A DNA stretch of 64,000 nucleotides from Endothia cerciana (lineage: Eukaryota > Ascomycota > Sordariomycetes > Diaporthales > Cryphonectriaceae). The translations under genes and the position numbers were made by a program. The notes beneath the pieces are model-generated. The model saw only the letters and a program-made list of their open reading frames with translations, had not been told where the DNA came from and searched no databases. The stretch covers positions 267,962 to 331,961 of the forward strand of contig JALRMH010000044.1 in assembly GCA_026119935.1 (NCBI GenBank), written 5' to 3'. Numbering within the stretch: position 1 is the stretch's first letter; each line of letters begins with the position of its first letter. Shown here piece by piece: positions 24,974 through 35,656 of the stretch.

Positions 24974-25224
24974 TGTTACGACGGAGGGGCAACCAGGCGA
25001 GGGAGACAACAAGGCATAGAGGAAAAGAGAGAGTTTGTTATATTCGCAGTCCGCCTAGCACAGAACGCTCGGTTCTGTACAGCTTCAAGACTAAATCTTG
25101 AAGAGGCAGGAAGACAGGGCTAGAGTAGAGGGGTTCGCCGGACCTCTTTTGAACCCGGTGGCCCTCGCCGGCAGGCATTTCTCTTAGGTGGCCTGCGTTG
25201 CTCCTTACTCTGCCACCCGTAACA
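24974..25224. mobile_element. Solo LTR of a retrotransposon, 251 bp
   Basis: The element begins TGTTACG and ends CGTAACA, perfect 7-bp inverted termini starting with TG and ending with CA as required for LTRs. It is flanked on both sides by the same 5-bp direct repeat AGAGC (24969-24973 and 25225-25229), the footprint of integrase-mediated insertion. No internal gag-pol region is present, so it is a solo LTR left by recombination between two LTRs. Inside it, an 8-bp perfect hairpin (CTTCAAGA / TCTTGAAG with a CTAAA loop, 25083-25103) occurs. Copia or Gypsy origin cannot be decided from the LTR alone. Confidence 0.82.
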
Positions 25225-25229
25225 AGAGC
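25225..25229. repeat. Right target-site duplication AGAGC
   Basis: Second copy of the 5-bp duplication. Its exact identity to the left copy suggests either a recent insertion or simple chance preservation of five bases. Confidence 0.8.
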
Positions 25230-26366
25230 AGTCTAGGGTGCTTATTTACACAGCGGAGACGGGGCTCAGATTCTTGAAGACGAGTGCTTTACACGATCTC
25301 ACGGCCTTATCGAGGTATCTACTACTTTTTAGAGTGGATGCTTCCTGACGGTCTTAGCTATAGCTTCTTTTTTTTGTGAGTTGGCCGGGGGCGATGCGCT
25401 TGACATTGCCACCGTCTATCTCAGCGGGGGTCGTCGCAACGACCTCGGGAGAAGGGCCTCGAGGAAAGCCAGTCAAGAGAGAGGCTGTTCGGAAGAACGG
25501 CGCCTCAGAGTCTATGGGCGGTCGGACATATCCTCTCCATGGCTCGCATTATCTTTCGGCAGTCAGGACCTTTAATCTGTATAACTCACTGTCGCTGATG
25601 TCTTTTGGCCTTATTCTCGATATGCCTGCACGTCACGTCTCTGACTCCGACGCGAACCTTCCAGTTCAGACCAAGGCTTCTGATTTATAGAGATAGTCCC
25701 TGATGTCGAGTAGTTGAATGCGAAGCCTCCTGTGGCAATCTTGCGTTGAAGTGACGAACCGGCAGCGTTCCGGCAGGCTGGTGATATACCTCTATTCTTG
25801 TATCAAGACCTGTACATTGGATGCAGCTTTGCTGACGTTGAACTTTGTCGCATCGTGCTGTGGACTTGATGATAGGTATGAGATGTCCTGTCCTGTCCCG
25901 TCCAAGTTCATCATAGACGTTGATTCCTGTCGCAGAAGAACAAAACGCCCAATAACTTCCTGATTTCACTCACCTGTGCTTGGGAACTGGGAGGCAGGTC
26001 GCGGTATGCAGCTGAGGTGCTGGAAATAACTTGGAAGTTTGGTAAAATAGTACCTAGGTACTTGGCAAGCTTCAAGCTTAGGTACACGTGGTACGGTACG
26101 GACGTACATCTATTGGATTCAGGGCCCCGGCGGGTGATCCCTGTCAGTGAAGATGCACTGCGGCAGGCAATTCGCAGCTGCAATGGAGGGGCTCTCGAAG
26201 TCCAGGTCGAAATTTTGGGTGGACAGGCGCTGAACTCCACCAGCGCGTCTGTACGAGCGTCCACCATCGTTCCGCCTTCAACTTTGTCCTCCACTTCTCC
26301 CATATTGGTCTACCTAGCCGGATCAATAGATCAAGAGGACGTGTGGACTACCGCAAATTATCCAAA

Positions 26367-28289
26367 ATGGCAATGAGTACGTCGCAAAACTTCCGTCCTC
26401 TGTGTGGCTGTAGCTTGATGGGCCTGCTGTTTACTGACTGCGCGCTGCTTGCCAGATCTGGATCTCTCGAACGGTAACGACCGCCAAATCTCCTGGGCCA
26501 TGAACTAGATACTGACGGTAGCTGCAGCTGTGGTCACAAAGGACGAGCAAGGAAGACCATTCATCGTTGTCAGAGAGTACGTTTCCATATCCACCAGGGC
26601 TTTTGGGCTTAACCTACCCGCCTGAGCTCCTTTGTCTGACAAGCTGTCGTATTCCAGCCAGGGCAAGAAGAAGAGACAGTATGGCAACGAGGCCGTCAAG
26701 TCGCACATCCTCGCAGCCCGCACCGTCGCCAACATCGTCAAGAGCTCACTCGGCCCCCGCGGCCTCGATAAGATCCTGATCTCCCCCGATGGCGACATCA
26801 CCGTCACAAACGACGGCGCCACTATCCTGCAGCAGATGGAGATTACCAATCACGTTGCCAAGCTGCTGGTTGAGCTGTCAAAATCACAGGATGACGAGAT
26901 AGGCGACGGTACGACCGGTGTCGTCGTCCTTGCCGGCGCTCTGCTGGAGCAGGCCGCGGAGCTGGTCGACAAGGGCATCCATCCCATCCGCATCGCTGAC
27001 GGCTACGACCAGGCCTGCGACATAGCAGTGGCCGAGCTGGACAAGATCGCAGACACTATCGAGTTCAGCAAGACCGACACGGAGAATCTGTTCAAGGTGG
27101 CGAGGACAAGTCTGGGCAGCAAGATCGTCTCCAAGGCGCACGACCAGTTCGCGCAGATCGCTGTTGACGCCGTCCTTTCCGTCGCCGACTTTGAGCGTAA
27201 AGACGTCGACTTCGAGCTGATCAAGGTCGATGGAAAGGTTGGAGGCTCGCTGGAGGATACGCTTCTGGTCAAGGGTGTAATTGTCGACAAGGACTTCTCC
27301 CACCCACAGATGCCCTCCGAGGTGCGGGATGCCAAGATTGCCATCCTGACATGCGCGTTCGAGCCGCCAAAGCCCAAGACCAAGCACAAGCTGGACATCA
27401 CCACGGTGGAGGAATTCAAGAAGCTGCAGGCTTACGAGCACGAGAAGTTCATCGAAATGATCCAGCAGATCAAGGATACTGGTGCCAACCTGGCGATATG
27501 TCAGTGGGGTTTCGATGACGAGGCGAACCACCTGCTGCTCCAGAACGGCCTTCCTGCAGTGCGGTGGGTCGGCGGACCAGAGATTGAGCTGATCGCCATC
27601 GCCACCAACGGCCGGATAGTACCTAGGTTCGAGGATCTGAAGCCCGAGAAACTGGGTACTGCCGGTATTGTACGAGAGATGTCCTTTGGTACGACAAGAG
27701 AGAAGATGCTCGTCATAGAGGAGTGCGCAAACACTCGTGCTGTCACCGTGTTCGTGCGTGGCAGCAACAAGATGGTGAGCACGCTCGTCCCTAACCCCTC
27801 CTTACTTCGCACAACTAACACAAGCCTCAGATCATCGACGAAGCTCGCCGCTCGCTGCACGATGCCCTCTGCGTGGTACGCAACCTTGTCCGTGACAATC
27901 GCGTCGTCTACGGCGGTGGCGCCGCCGAGATTGCCTGCTCCCTGGCTGTGGAGGACGCCGCTGTGCAGACGCCCGGTCTGGAGCAGTACGCGATGAGGGC
28001 GTTCGCCGAGGCCCTCGACGCGGTTCCGATGGCCCTAGCCGAGAACAGCGGCCTGAACCCAATCGCGACGCTAGCGGAGGTCAAGTCTCAGCAAGTAAAG
28101 AGCGAAGGCCGGCGGGGCCGGGCGGGCGTGGACTGCATGCAGAAGGGCAGCAACGACATGAAGGAGGCGTTCGTCATTGACCCGCTCATCAGCAAGAAGC
28201 AGCAGCTCATGCTGGCCACGCAACTGTGCCGCATGGTGCTCAAGGTTAATAACGTCATTGTGAGCGGGTCGGGCGAGGATGACTTCTAG
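26367..28289 (+). CDS. CCT5: T-complex protein 1 subunit epsilon (CCT5)
   Basis: One of eight subunits of the cytosolic chaperonin TRiC/CCT that folds actin and tubulin. Exons 26367-26376, 26456-26473, 26528-26576, 26658-27774 and 27831-28289 join to 550 residues, the normal size. The first two exons are only 10 and 18 nt, giving MAMNLDLSNA; the third supplies VVTKDEQGRPFIVVRD. Group II chaperonin signatures are present: GPRGLDKILISPDGDITVTNDG, GDGTTGVVVLAGALL, the nucleotide-binding GGGAAEIACSLAV, and the C-terminal MVLKVNNVIVSG. Epsilon is assigned from the overall sequence pattern (e.g. KSHILAARTVANIVKSSLGP). A second acceptor (GTAG at 26518-26521) six bases upstream of exon 3 would add two residues in frame. 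Confidence 0.93.
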
Positions 28290-29191
28290 ATATCAAACCC
28301 TCCGTGGGGAAGAATTTGATGTAGATGTAGACGTGGACCGGTGAACGGAAAAAACAATAGAAGCCTGTTGAACTGTACAGACAATCTTCCGATGGCAAGG
28401 AGAAGTGAGGATCGTTCGAGATGTGGGATACTTGAACAGATACCTTGAGTTGAGTGCCAGAATCAAAGACAGCATAGGTGTCCAGTGTAGAAAATGCACA
28501 AGAAATAAACGTATTGCTCGCTTTCGGGACAGACCGAAGGAGGTTTCGAAGGCGGACCCCACGGAGTCCACGCCCTACTTGCTCCCAATATTGCTATGCC
28601 TCACGATGCGATTATTGATCGTGCTCAGGGTCCCGACGAGAAAACAGCCCATAATTAGCTGAACTTTCCTTTCATGTTTCGCATAAGTCGTAGAGACCGA
28701 GATACATTACTGGGAGAGAATATACAACAACTCTCTGTGATCTCCCCCCTTCCAAACACTAGTCCAACCATTTATTTCAAGAGACGCGTTAATCGTCTTC
28801 AACCAGCGTCAGGCCCAAGGCTCTCAGAATACATTATTCATACATATCTCTATTCAGAAAAGACGTTCAGGAATTCCTGCCAACAAGAAGCCAGGTGCCC
28901 TGGACCTAAGCCTCTAGTGCTGTGCCCACTAAAGCCAATGCAATATTGATCCTGTTTTTCTGTAACCCTTCACAGCTAGTAATCATTACACCTAACACCC
29001 AGGACGACAGGACAGAATATTGGGCAAGTAAGGTACACTCAATACCGTCTCTGCTAATATAACCCCTTTATAGCACTCTATAGCTCGTAGGACCGCCAGC
29101 GATGGTTACGCACCACTAACCGCTTGGCGATACCTACCTTCCCATTCTGATCTGTGTAGTGGTAAGGGCATTATCTTGCTCTATTTTCCAT
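28290..29191. other. Boundary between CCT5 and the accessory island
   Basis: 3' flank of CCT5, then lower-GC sequence without genes. It contains one copy (about 28971-29105) of a diverged direct repeat that recurs at about 31581-31695. No coding sequence recognised. Confidence 0.5.
28971..29105. repeat. Diverged direct repeat, copy A
   Basis: Matches copy B (31581-31695) in the same orientation: CTAGTAATCATTACACCT against CTAGTAATTATTGCACCT, then ACCGTCTCTGCTAATA against ACCGTCTCTGTTAATA, then TAGGACCG in both. Spacing differs by a roughly 20-base indel. Together the copies bracket the MFS gene. Many differences are C/T or G/A transitions, as RIP would give. Confidence 0.65.
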
Positions 29192-31044
29192 TTATTCTGG
29201 CTTCTCGTGGCCCTGGGTCTTGATCTGAAGGAACGGCACGATGGGAATGCTAATCGCGGCGCAGGCCATGGCAAACCAAAAGGTCGCAGCGTACGGCTCA
29301 AACGCATCGTGCGCGTAGTAACCCGTGGTGGCAGGGTTCTCGGCGACACTTGTGTAGATGCCAGTGCTGAGGCCGAGGCCGATGGTGACGGAGAGCTTGG
29401 TCACGGTCTGGAAGATCGAGCCTGCTACGGACTGCTGCGATCTGGGCAATGACGAGACGACGTACATCTTTTGGGGACAGGATTATTAGCCGCACACGCC
29501 AAGCGGAGACGTGTGCACTCACGTTGGCGACGTTGAACCCGAACTCTGTTCCGACGAGAACGATGATCTGGGCCGGGAATGTGAATGCCCAAGAGTCACC
29601 AGCATGCTGGACGGCAACAAGAAGAAACGCGATGGTGTAAGCGGCCGCCCCAAGCGCTATCAACAGCTTGTTGGAAACACTATGTAGTACCAGCCCTGCG
29701 ACGGTCTAGGGCGTATCGTCAGTATTCTTTGCCCATTAATCCAGCGCACTTGGGAACTCACATTAACAACGATTCCGCTAACTACCATGGGCAGCATATG
29801 TACCGCCGTGATGAGAGCAGAAAATCCGAACAAGTCTTGGGGATAGAGAGCGGCGAAGAACATCATCGGCGGGAATGCCATAAAACCGAGGAACAGTATA
29901 ATGATAAGCTGCGTGGCATTAACGAATGTCTTTGAGGAGCTCTTGTCAAACGTACCAGAGTAAACTCCTTACCGCGCCAAATGTTAAGTGGCATAAGTGG
30001 GTATGTAAATACATGCTCCCACCATAAGAAAGCCCCCATGAATATGACGCCTAATATAATGATGACCAGCACATACGGCGTCCTCCAGCCTTCGGGAGCA
30101 TTTGGGCCAATGCTGAGCATAGTGCGTGAGCATGTACGATCGCGGCTCCTGGAGCAGCACAATGCTCACCTGATTCCCGTGGAGAAGAGTCCGATGCCGG
30201 CAATGGTCAAAGCCGCGCCGACAATATCAAACCGGCCCAGCGTCTGTCTCGACAGCGGCAGTTTCTCGCTATCGTCCACGGGCACCACAAAGCCCGCGAT
30301 CACTGCCACCGCGGTGTAGACGATGGCGAGCAGCCAGAAGGATGCCCGCCAACCGAATAGCTGCGTCGCGATCCCGGAAAATACGGAACCGAAGACGAAG
30401 CCAAGGGGGTTGCCAGCGCTGAAGCACGCGAAGGCGTAGTTCTTCCTCCTGGAGGGTTTCTCATAGACGCTACCCAAGATACCCTGGGCCGCGGGGACGA
30501 CGAGCGCGGATGCCAGCCCTAGGATGCCATTGAAGACGTCGAGGGTAATGCCATTATGGGGAGAAGCCGGTGGCCACGGCGAAGATGATGAAGAGACCGA
30601 GGCCTACAAGGAGCATGGATCGGCGGCCGCATAGATCTGCGAGCTTGCCAAAAAGGAGGAGGAACGAGCCCGATGTCAGCCTATTGTCGGTTGTCAGTGT
30701 CTTAACATGCTCTCAGTATAGCGACAATTCCAGCCATGGACTCACGCCGAGGAGGCTGTCATCCATGTCATCTCAGACGTTGACATCTGCAGGTCAACTC
30801 CCGCGAAGGAAGATATGACGATCGTGCAGCCTTGGAGAGAACTAGGTATGGCCACACCCATTGACGCTACTAAGGTGAATAAAATCTCGTGCCATGTTGC
30901 CCTGAAGCATGCAGGACGAGCATTCGGCGACGAGGCAGATACAGCCTCAGGCGAGCCCCCCCCCCCCTCCTCTCGGGGTGGCGGCGTTCCTCCTCCATCG
31001 GGGTCCAGAATTGGCATCTCAAAGTATTGCCCAAATGAAGCCAT
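29192..31044 (-). pseudogene. MFS drug/metabolite transporter (DHA2/ATR1-like), frame-broken
   Basis: Major facilitator efflux transporter, probably the 14-helix DHA2 group. Exons 31044-30746, 30680-30170, 30112-29956, 29908-29762, 29705-29523 and 29467-29192 would give ~523 residues if one extra base is ignored. MFS motif A is clear (GKLADLCGRRSMLLVG), followed by GNPLGFVFGSVFSGIATQLFGW. In exon 2 the frame breaks at about 30553-30563: after ...FAVATGFSP a stop follows, while the next frame continues HNGITLDVFNGILGLAS. All other exon phases fit, so the break is a single-base insertion or an assembly error. A C12 run lies in exon 1 (30956-30967). The start is uncertain: ATGs at 31044 and 31113 are in frame. 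All five introns keep good splice sites, which argues for recent loss. Confidence 0.8.
30956..30967. repeat. C12 homopolymer within a coding exon
   Basis: On the coding (minus) strand it is a G12 run that encodes the Gly tract in the N-terminal tail of the MFS protein (PPPREEGGGGSPEA). Long G runs in coding sequence are prone to slippage and to sequencing error. Confidence 0.9.
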
Positions 31045-31770
31045 TGCAACGTTGTCGTCTGCCTGAGGCCCTCGTTCGTCCTGGCGAGAATGTCGTCCTA
31101 GTTTGAGCGTCATCCCGGCAACCGCAGAGTTCCCAATGCTCAGCGCCCTTTCCACTGCCCGCCTGAATGCCTGGGGACTGTTCCTACGGTAGATTGTCAC
31201 GGCTGCTGGCGTAATCAGGACGCTGCGTAATGCCAAATCACGGAGGTCTGTTTTATACGTACAATAAATATACCGGCTTTTTATTCTTACTGTTAAAACA
31301 GTTGAATCCTTCTAACTTATTAACACAAGATAAGAACAGAAGTTGAAGACCTTGGTCCCGCAAGAGGATCAGACCTAAGGACCTCGGGATACGGCAGGAT
31401 CCTGACATGACCCATTCCAACATGTGGGTCAGGGTAGAGGCCAAGGAATGAGACAGTACCACTGGATGCCAGAAAAAAGTCCACTGCAGTAAGACGTGCA
31501 GATGTGGACAGTGTGACAGCACGGTAAAGCTCTTCAGTCGTCGGTCTTAGTTGTCAGTTGATATTTATACTGACTAGTCTCACACCTAGTAATTATTGCA
31601 CCTCGTAAGCCACAACAAACGTATACTCGACACCGTCTCTGTTAATAACAGCCCTTTTGGCACTTCAGGACTCTTAGGACCGACCGTGATCACTACAAGA
31701 TGAGACTCGGATTATGTCGGCTCAGGCTTCAGAAAGTGAAGGGTGGGAAGTTGCTACTTGTAAGAGCCCT
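31045..31770. other. Intergenic region between MFS gene and aminotransferase
   Basis: Promoter side of the MFS gene and 3' side of the aminotransferase. Contains direct repeat copy B and, near 31376-31500, a patch with the imperfect palindrome TGACATGACCC...GTGGGTCA. The short open frame here on the minus strand (31253-31522) has no recognisable domain. Confidence 0.5.
31581..31695. repeat. Diverged direct repeat, copy B
   Basis: Partner of copy A (28971-29105), same orientation, between the MFS 5' side and the 3' end of the aminotransferase. Sequence just to its left (about 31250-31560) is lower in GC and gene-free. The pair may be remnants of a transposon or LTR that once flanked the MFS gene. 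Confidence 0.65.
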
Positions 31771-33009
31771 CTACAGCTCAGCATGGTGTTCGTTGATGCC
31801 GTTGACTTGTTGGTCCTCCACTCGCACCTCAAAGCGCCATCCAAACTCATCCGGTGCCTTGCCCAGCTGAATTGCCTTCAGCTGGGACAGGAGCTTCAGA
31901 TATACCGGCCCTGGATTGGCTTGCCCATCCTGAAGATACACAATTGCCTCGTGTTGGGCCTCAGCCTGCACGCGGTGTGAACCAACGGGCAATCGCCCAG
32001 TTGTAAGCCCGGAGTACCCGCGAGTGATGGATCGAATAGGCGCGAGGGCTACCCCCGTGCCCGCTCCCAGCACCTCACTAAACTCGGGTAGCTCTGTATA
32101 CGGGATGGGTCGCTTTTCCACGTTCCAGCCAAAGACCTTGCTAGCGATGTCCTGCACGCTGGCGCTAGTGACGCTGTCGATGATAGATGGTGCGTCTGGT
32201 ACCACGATGGTAACTGTTCCATCCTCACCGGAGCGCACGCCCAGGAAGCCACACGTGCTGAACTCGTCGACCTCTTCGTGGCGCAGGCTGTCGAGGTGGA
32301 GAGTAATCCCAAAGCCTTCCGCCCTCGCCTGGTCGGTCCACCGCAGCACGGGAGCGTAGTTTCCGCCCACCTTGGCATGGCCAACACCACGAGGGGCAGC
32401 ACGGTCGAAGTCATCCAGGATCAGCGCCTTGACAGCCTGTGTCCCATCGTGTACGCCTCCCGGGGTAGGGGCGCCGAAGACGCAGAACGTGTACTCGGTT
32501 GCTGCGACCGGAGGGAGAATTCCTCTTGATCCATACAACAGCGGGCGGACATAGAGCGCCCCGCCGGGCTCATGAGGAGGGACATATTCGGCGTTCAGGG
32601 CGACAGCCGCACGGCATGCTTGTACAAACAGGTCGGTGGGGACGGGGAGACATCGAGAGGGCCTCAGCCGAGTGCTGGAAACGCAGAGCGTTGCGGTCGG
32701 GACGGAAGAGGGCAATGCCATCAGGTGTGCGAAAGGCTTTGAAGCCCTCCAGCGCTTGTTGCCCATAGTCGAGACCGGGAGCCAGGCCATGGACGCGCTT
32801 GTATGGGTCGGTGACGAACCTGAGGGGTGTCCATTTGCTGGTAGATTTGGAATAAGTCGACTCAATGTGGCCGTTGACTGCCATGAATATCAATAAGCGT
32901 TCAAACGTTCTGTATTTCTTGCAAGTATTGGCGCACCTTCGTGAAGTGTCAAGTCCTTGGTATTGGTCCAGTCAATGGTGCTGGCTGGAGGAGGAGGAAA
33001 GGCAGCCAT
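31771..33009 (-). pseudogene. Class IV PLP aminotransferase (BCAT-like), frame-broken
   Basis: Fold-type IV pyridoxal-phosphate enzyme of the branched-chain amino-acid aminotransferase family; fungal accessory copies occur in metabolite clusters. Exons 33009-32937 and 32877-31771 give ~392 residues if one extra base is ignored. The N-terminus MAAFPPPPASTIDWTNT joins VNGHIESTYSKSTSKWTPL; family blocks HGLAPGLDYGQQALEGFKAF and the PLP-lysine region GVGHAKVGGNYAPVLRWT are present, and the C-terminus includes YLKLLSQLKAIQLGKAPDEF. At about 32637-32650, after ...AEALSM, the frame shifts by one base within a C-rich stretch and resumes at VPTDLFVQACRAAVALNAEY. No splice pair explains this. It is therefore a pseudogene or an assembly artefact. 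The closest alternative is a mitochondrial/cytosolic BCAT, but the N-terminus is the shorter accessory type. Confidence 0.82.
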
Positions 33010-34417
33010 CGCTCAGGAAAGATATCTCCTGTGAACGTGCCTAGCAAGTTCACGCGTTATCGGGAAGTCTACATTCTCTTCCTCGCAAACCCGAGGCGCT
33101 CGCTTCATTTCTTTGGAATTTATAGGGACTGGCGTATTTACTATGTCCAGCCACCCACCAAGTTGATGTTCCACCCAGTGTTATGAGCAGTCTGAGGCAC
33201 GGTGTACCAAAAGGAACATAGTCTCACTTTCGGTTGGCGTCCTTCTGTCTAGTTCAAACCAAAAGTGTAATTTCTGTCCGCAATTAGATACAATGGCCAG
33301 AGTGGCTTGGCAGGGTATACCTTTGCACTTGGACCTCGGGATGGATTCTCACATCACATTAACCTTCGGAGGCGCCAGCCGGTGGCCGAGTATGCAGGAA
33401 GGACCAGGTGGTTTCCGATGTGACCTTTGCAGCCTGCATCACACGTAAGCGCCTGTGCAGTAAAAGGATCCGTTCCCCAGCTCCTTCTGGGGGACTCCTA
33501 TGGCCTTCGGGGTTGACACGGCGACACTGGATCTTATACATGCAGCTTTCACCGCCATCGTGAACCTTCCTTGCTTGCATCAAACTTTCACTGCTGCCTC
33601 CGTCATTTTGAAAACGTCAGTAGATCGGCAAAGCTAGTTTATATATCTCTAGCTTCAGCAGTGTATCAACACGAGGGCTTGCGGCAACCTCCCCCTGGTT
33701 CAAGCGTTGTGCACTCTCCCTCCAACTTCTTCAATATCCCCTCTGCGATGTTTCATCAACAGTGGTTTTCAAGTTGGCACTTACTGTCTTTGTCATGCCT
33801 CGAGCAAGGTAGCCCGTGTAACTCTTGTATGACAGGATCTGCGATCCCCTTTGCTGGCTGTTGCGCCGTTGGGACATTCTCTTCCGCTCAATTTGTCGAT
33901 GAACATGATGCCAAGGTCTTACCTGCACATAGAGGCCTTGCAGATACGCAGGTCTCACCGCCGCACCTGAGACTAAAGCATGTAATACTGTAGGAGTAGT
34001 TGGGTGGGGTACAGAAGTTGGAACGATGTAGTGCTGGCGTGATACATGCTTCGTGTCACGGTCTTGTCTAGCCTCGGAAATACACGGTATATGGACATGG
34101 GATTTACTCTTTGCAAGTCTCTGGTAAGGGACGGCGTTTATGGAGGCCAGCACGGTCTCCCTTGCTGATCGAAACCGGCGCTGCCATTGCTGAAATGCGA
34201 TGTATCCTAAGCCATAACCGGCCTTTATGTGTTGCAAACTAGCTATAAAGTCGAGGGCCTTCTCTGCGCCCTCTCATTACACCGTGCAATAACTAAGCCC
34301 ACAGCGCTCTGCCACTGCGTAACCGATCGGCTGACTTATTTTCAACCGGGCTCGCTTTCTCTTGCCTTGCCATTCTATCAAAAAAAAAAAAAAAAAATCA
34401 TAAGCATCCATACCGAG
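33010..34417. other. Island interior without a recognised gene
   Basis: 1.4 kb between the aminotransferase start and the methyltransferase start. Open frames on both strands (+33571-33993, -33731-34237) show no family I recognise. An A17 tract at 34381-34397 lies just before the methyltransferase start. It could hold a fully decayed gene. Confidence 0.45.
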
Positions 34418-35354
34418 ATGGGCTCAATGACGACTCCCGACTCGACCCGTGCCGTAGCTGCCATCTTCAACCCGGCCATCGCGGCACCAGCCATCGCAAC
34501 AGCCTGGGAAGTTGGTCTGCTGGATGAGTTGCAGCGTGCGTGACTTTGCCGCAAGACATGACCTTCACTATGAATCCCTCCAGGGTCTGGCTTCTGCTCT
34601 TGCCGCTGTCGACGTCGCCAAGCTGGAACGGGGCGCCGTCACCCCGGGCACGCTGCTAGATGAAGCCCGACGGACGGCGTCTCTGTTCCACTGGCTCGCC
34701 CTCGGGTCGGGGCCGCTCTTCTCGCGCATGCAGTACGTGTTGCGTAACGAGAATCGGCATGGGGAATATTACACCCGTGACTCTGCCGCCATTGCGTACG
34801 CCTGTCGTGATGGTGAGTTTGAAGCCAGCCCCTCCCCCCCTCCAAGAATTTTAGATCAGATGGCATCCTCAAGACGTCCCATTCCCGTCCCTGTATTCTG
34901 CAATGCTGACATAGGTATCGAAGCCAACGCTGTCCACTTCGACCCGGTCTTCTGGGCCGCCATGGACGAAATCGACTATAAAGTCACCAGGGCCGTGGAC
35001 CTGGGGAGCGGGAGCGGAGAGCGGCTCATGCAGATTCTCGAGAGGTACCCCGGCACGACAGCACTCGGCGTCGACATCGCCGCTCCGGCGGTCAAGGCCG
35101 CCAGGGCCAATGCCCTGGCTCGTGGCTTTGGCGATCGCCTTTCCTTCACAGAGGGCGACGTGCTGAACCTCGGCTACCGGGAGGAGTTCTCCCAGGTTGA
35201 CCTTCTGACGTCCTTCCTGATGGGCCACGACTTCTGGCCCCGGGAGAACTGCATCGCTACACTGCGACGCCTGCGTGAGGCGTTCCCCAAGGCACGGCGC
35301 TTTTTCCTGGCTGATACTACTAGCAGAATAGGGATCAGAGGGGCATTTGCATGA
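34418..35354 (+). pseudogene. SAM-dependent methyltransferase, frame-broken and C-truncated
   Basis: Class I methyltransferase of the type found in fungal secondary-metabolite loci. Start at 34418 (MGSMTTPDSTRAVAAIFNPA). A winged-helix-like N-terminal part (FAARHDLHYESLQGLASALA) is followed by motif I VDLGSGSGERLMQIL, the acidic LGVDIAAPAVKAAR, FTEGDVLNL and DLLTSFLMGHDFWP. The intron is 34813-34914 (GTGAGT donor, CTGACATAG acceptor). Near 34535 the frame breaks: the first frame stops after ...GLLDELQRA and the second continues VRDFAARHDL. After RRFFLAD the protein ends within about a dozen unrelated residues, so the last beta strands of the fold are missing. Two independent defects make a true pseudogene likely. 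Confidence 0.78.
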
Positions 35355-35656
35355 TTAGTGTACTAGGTCCGAGAACCAATAGGACCCAGTATCGTCGCTC
35401 CGTCCTCACTTAGTGCTATTACTATTCCCGAATATTGGAATACGGCATAATTAAATGGTCATAAAGGGTACCCAAGATTATAGAATATGATAGATTATGC
35501 GTCTCGTTCAAGCCGCTGACGAAGAAAATAATGGCGGGCAGTGCCGAACGCATCACTCAAGGCCAGTGGGCTACGGAGCTCGACCTGGATTCTCTTTCAA
35601 AACGAAACGATAACGCTGTCGTTGAAATAGAGACGCGATTGAAAGGGACGTACACC
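35355..35656. other. Right boundary of the accessory island
   Basis: Low-GC 300 bases between the truncated methyltransferase and the HUL4-like stop codon. The methyltransferase C-terminus ends abruptly here, so this is a likely old deletion or rearrangement junction. Confidence 0.45.

Larger units (their letters stand above)
24136..26366. other. Intergenic region containing a solo LTR
   Basis: 2.2 kb between the divergent HBS1 and CCT5 genes. The central part contains the solo LTR described separately (24974-25224). The open frame at 25376-25690 has no recognisable domain. Near 26043-26100 there is a small cluster of CCTAGGTAC-like and AAGCTT palindromes of the kind common in Sordariomycete intergenic DNA. 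The 3' end is the CCT5 promoter. Confidence 0.5.

Noticed and set aside
25150..25165. GAACCCGGTGG as part of a tRNA gene
   Set aside because: No matching acceptor stem or anticodon arm; it lies inside the solo LTR.
26017..26376. 119-residue + frame just before CCT5
   Set aside because: Overlaps the CCT5 promoter and first exon in another frame; no family resemblance.
31297..31324. TGTTAA...TTAACA as a second LTR terminus pair
   Set aside because: The two motifs are only ~28 bases apart with no target duplication, so it is a chance or short palindromic feature.
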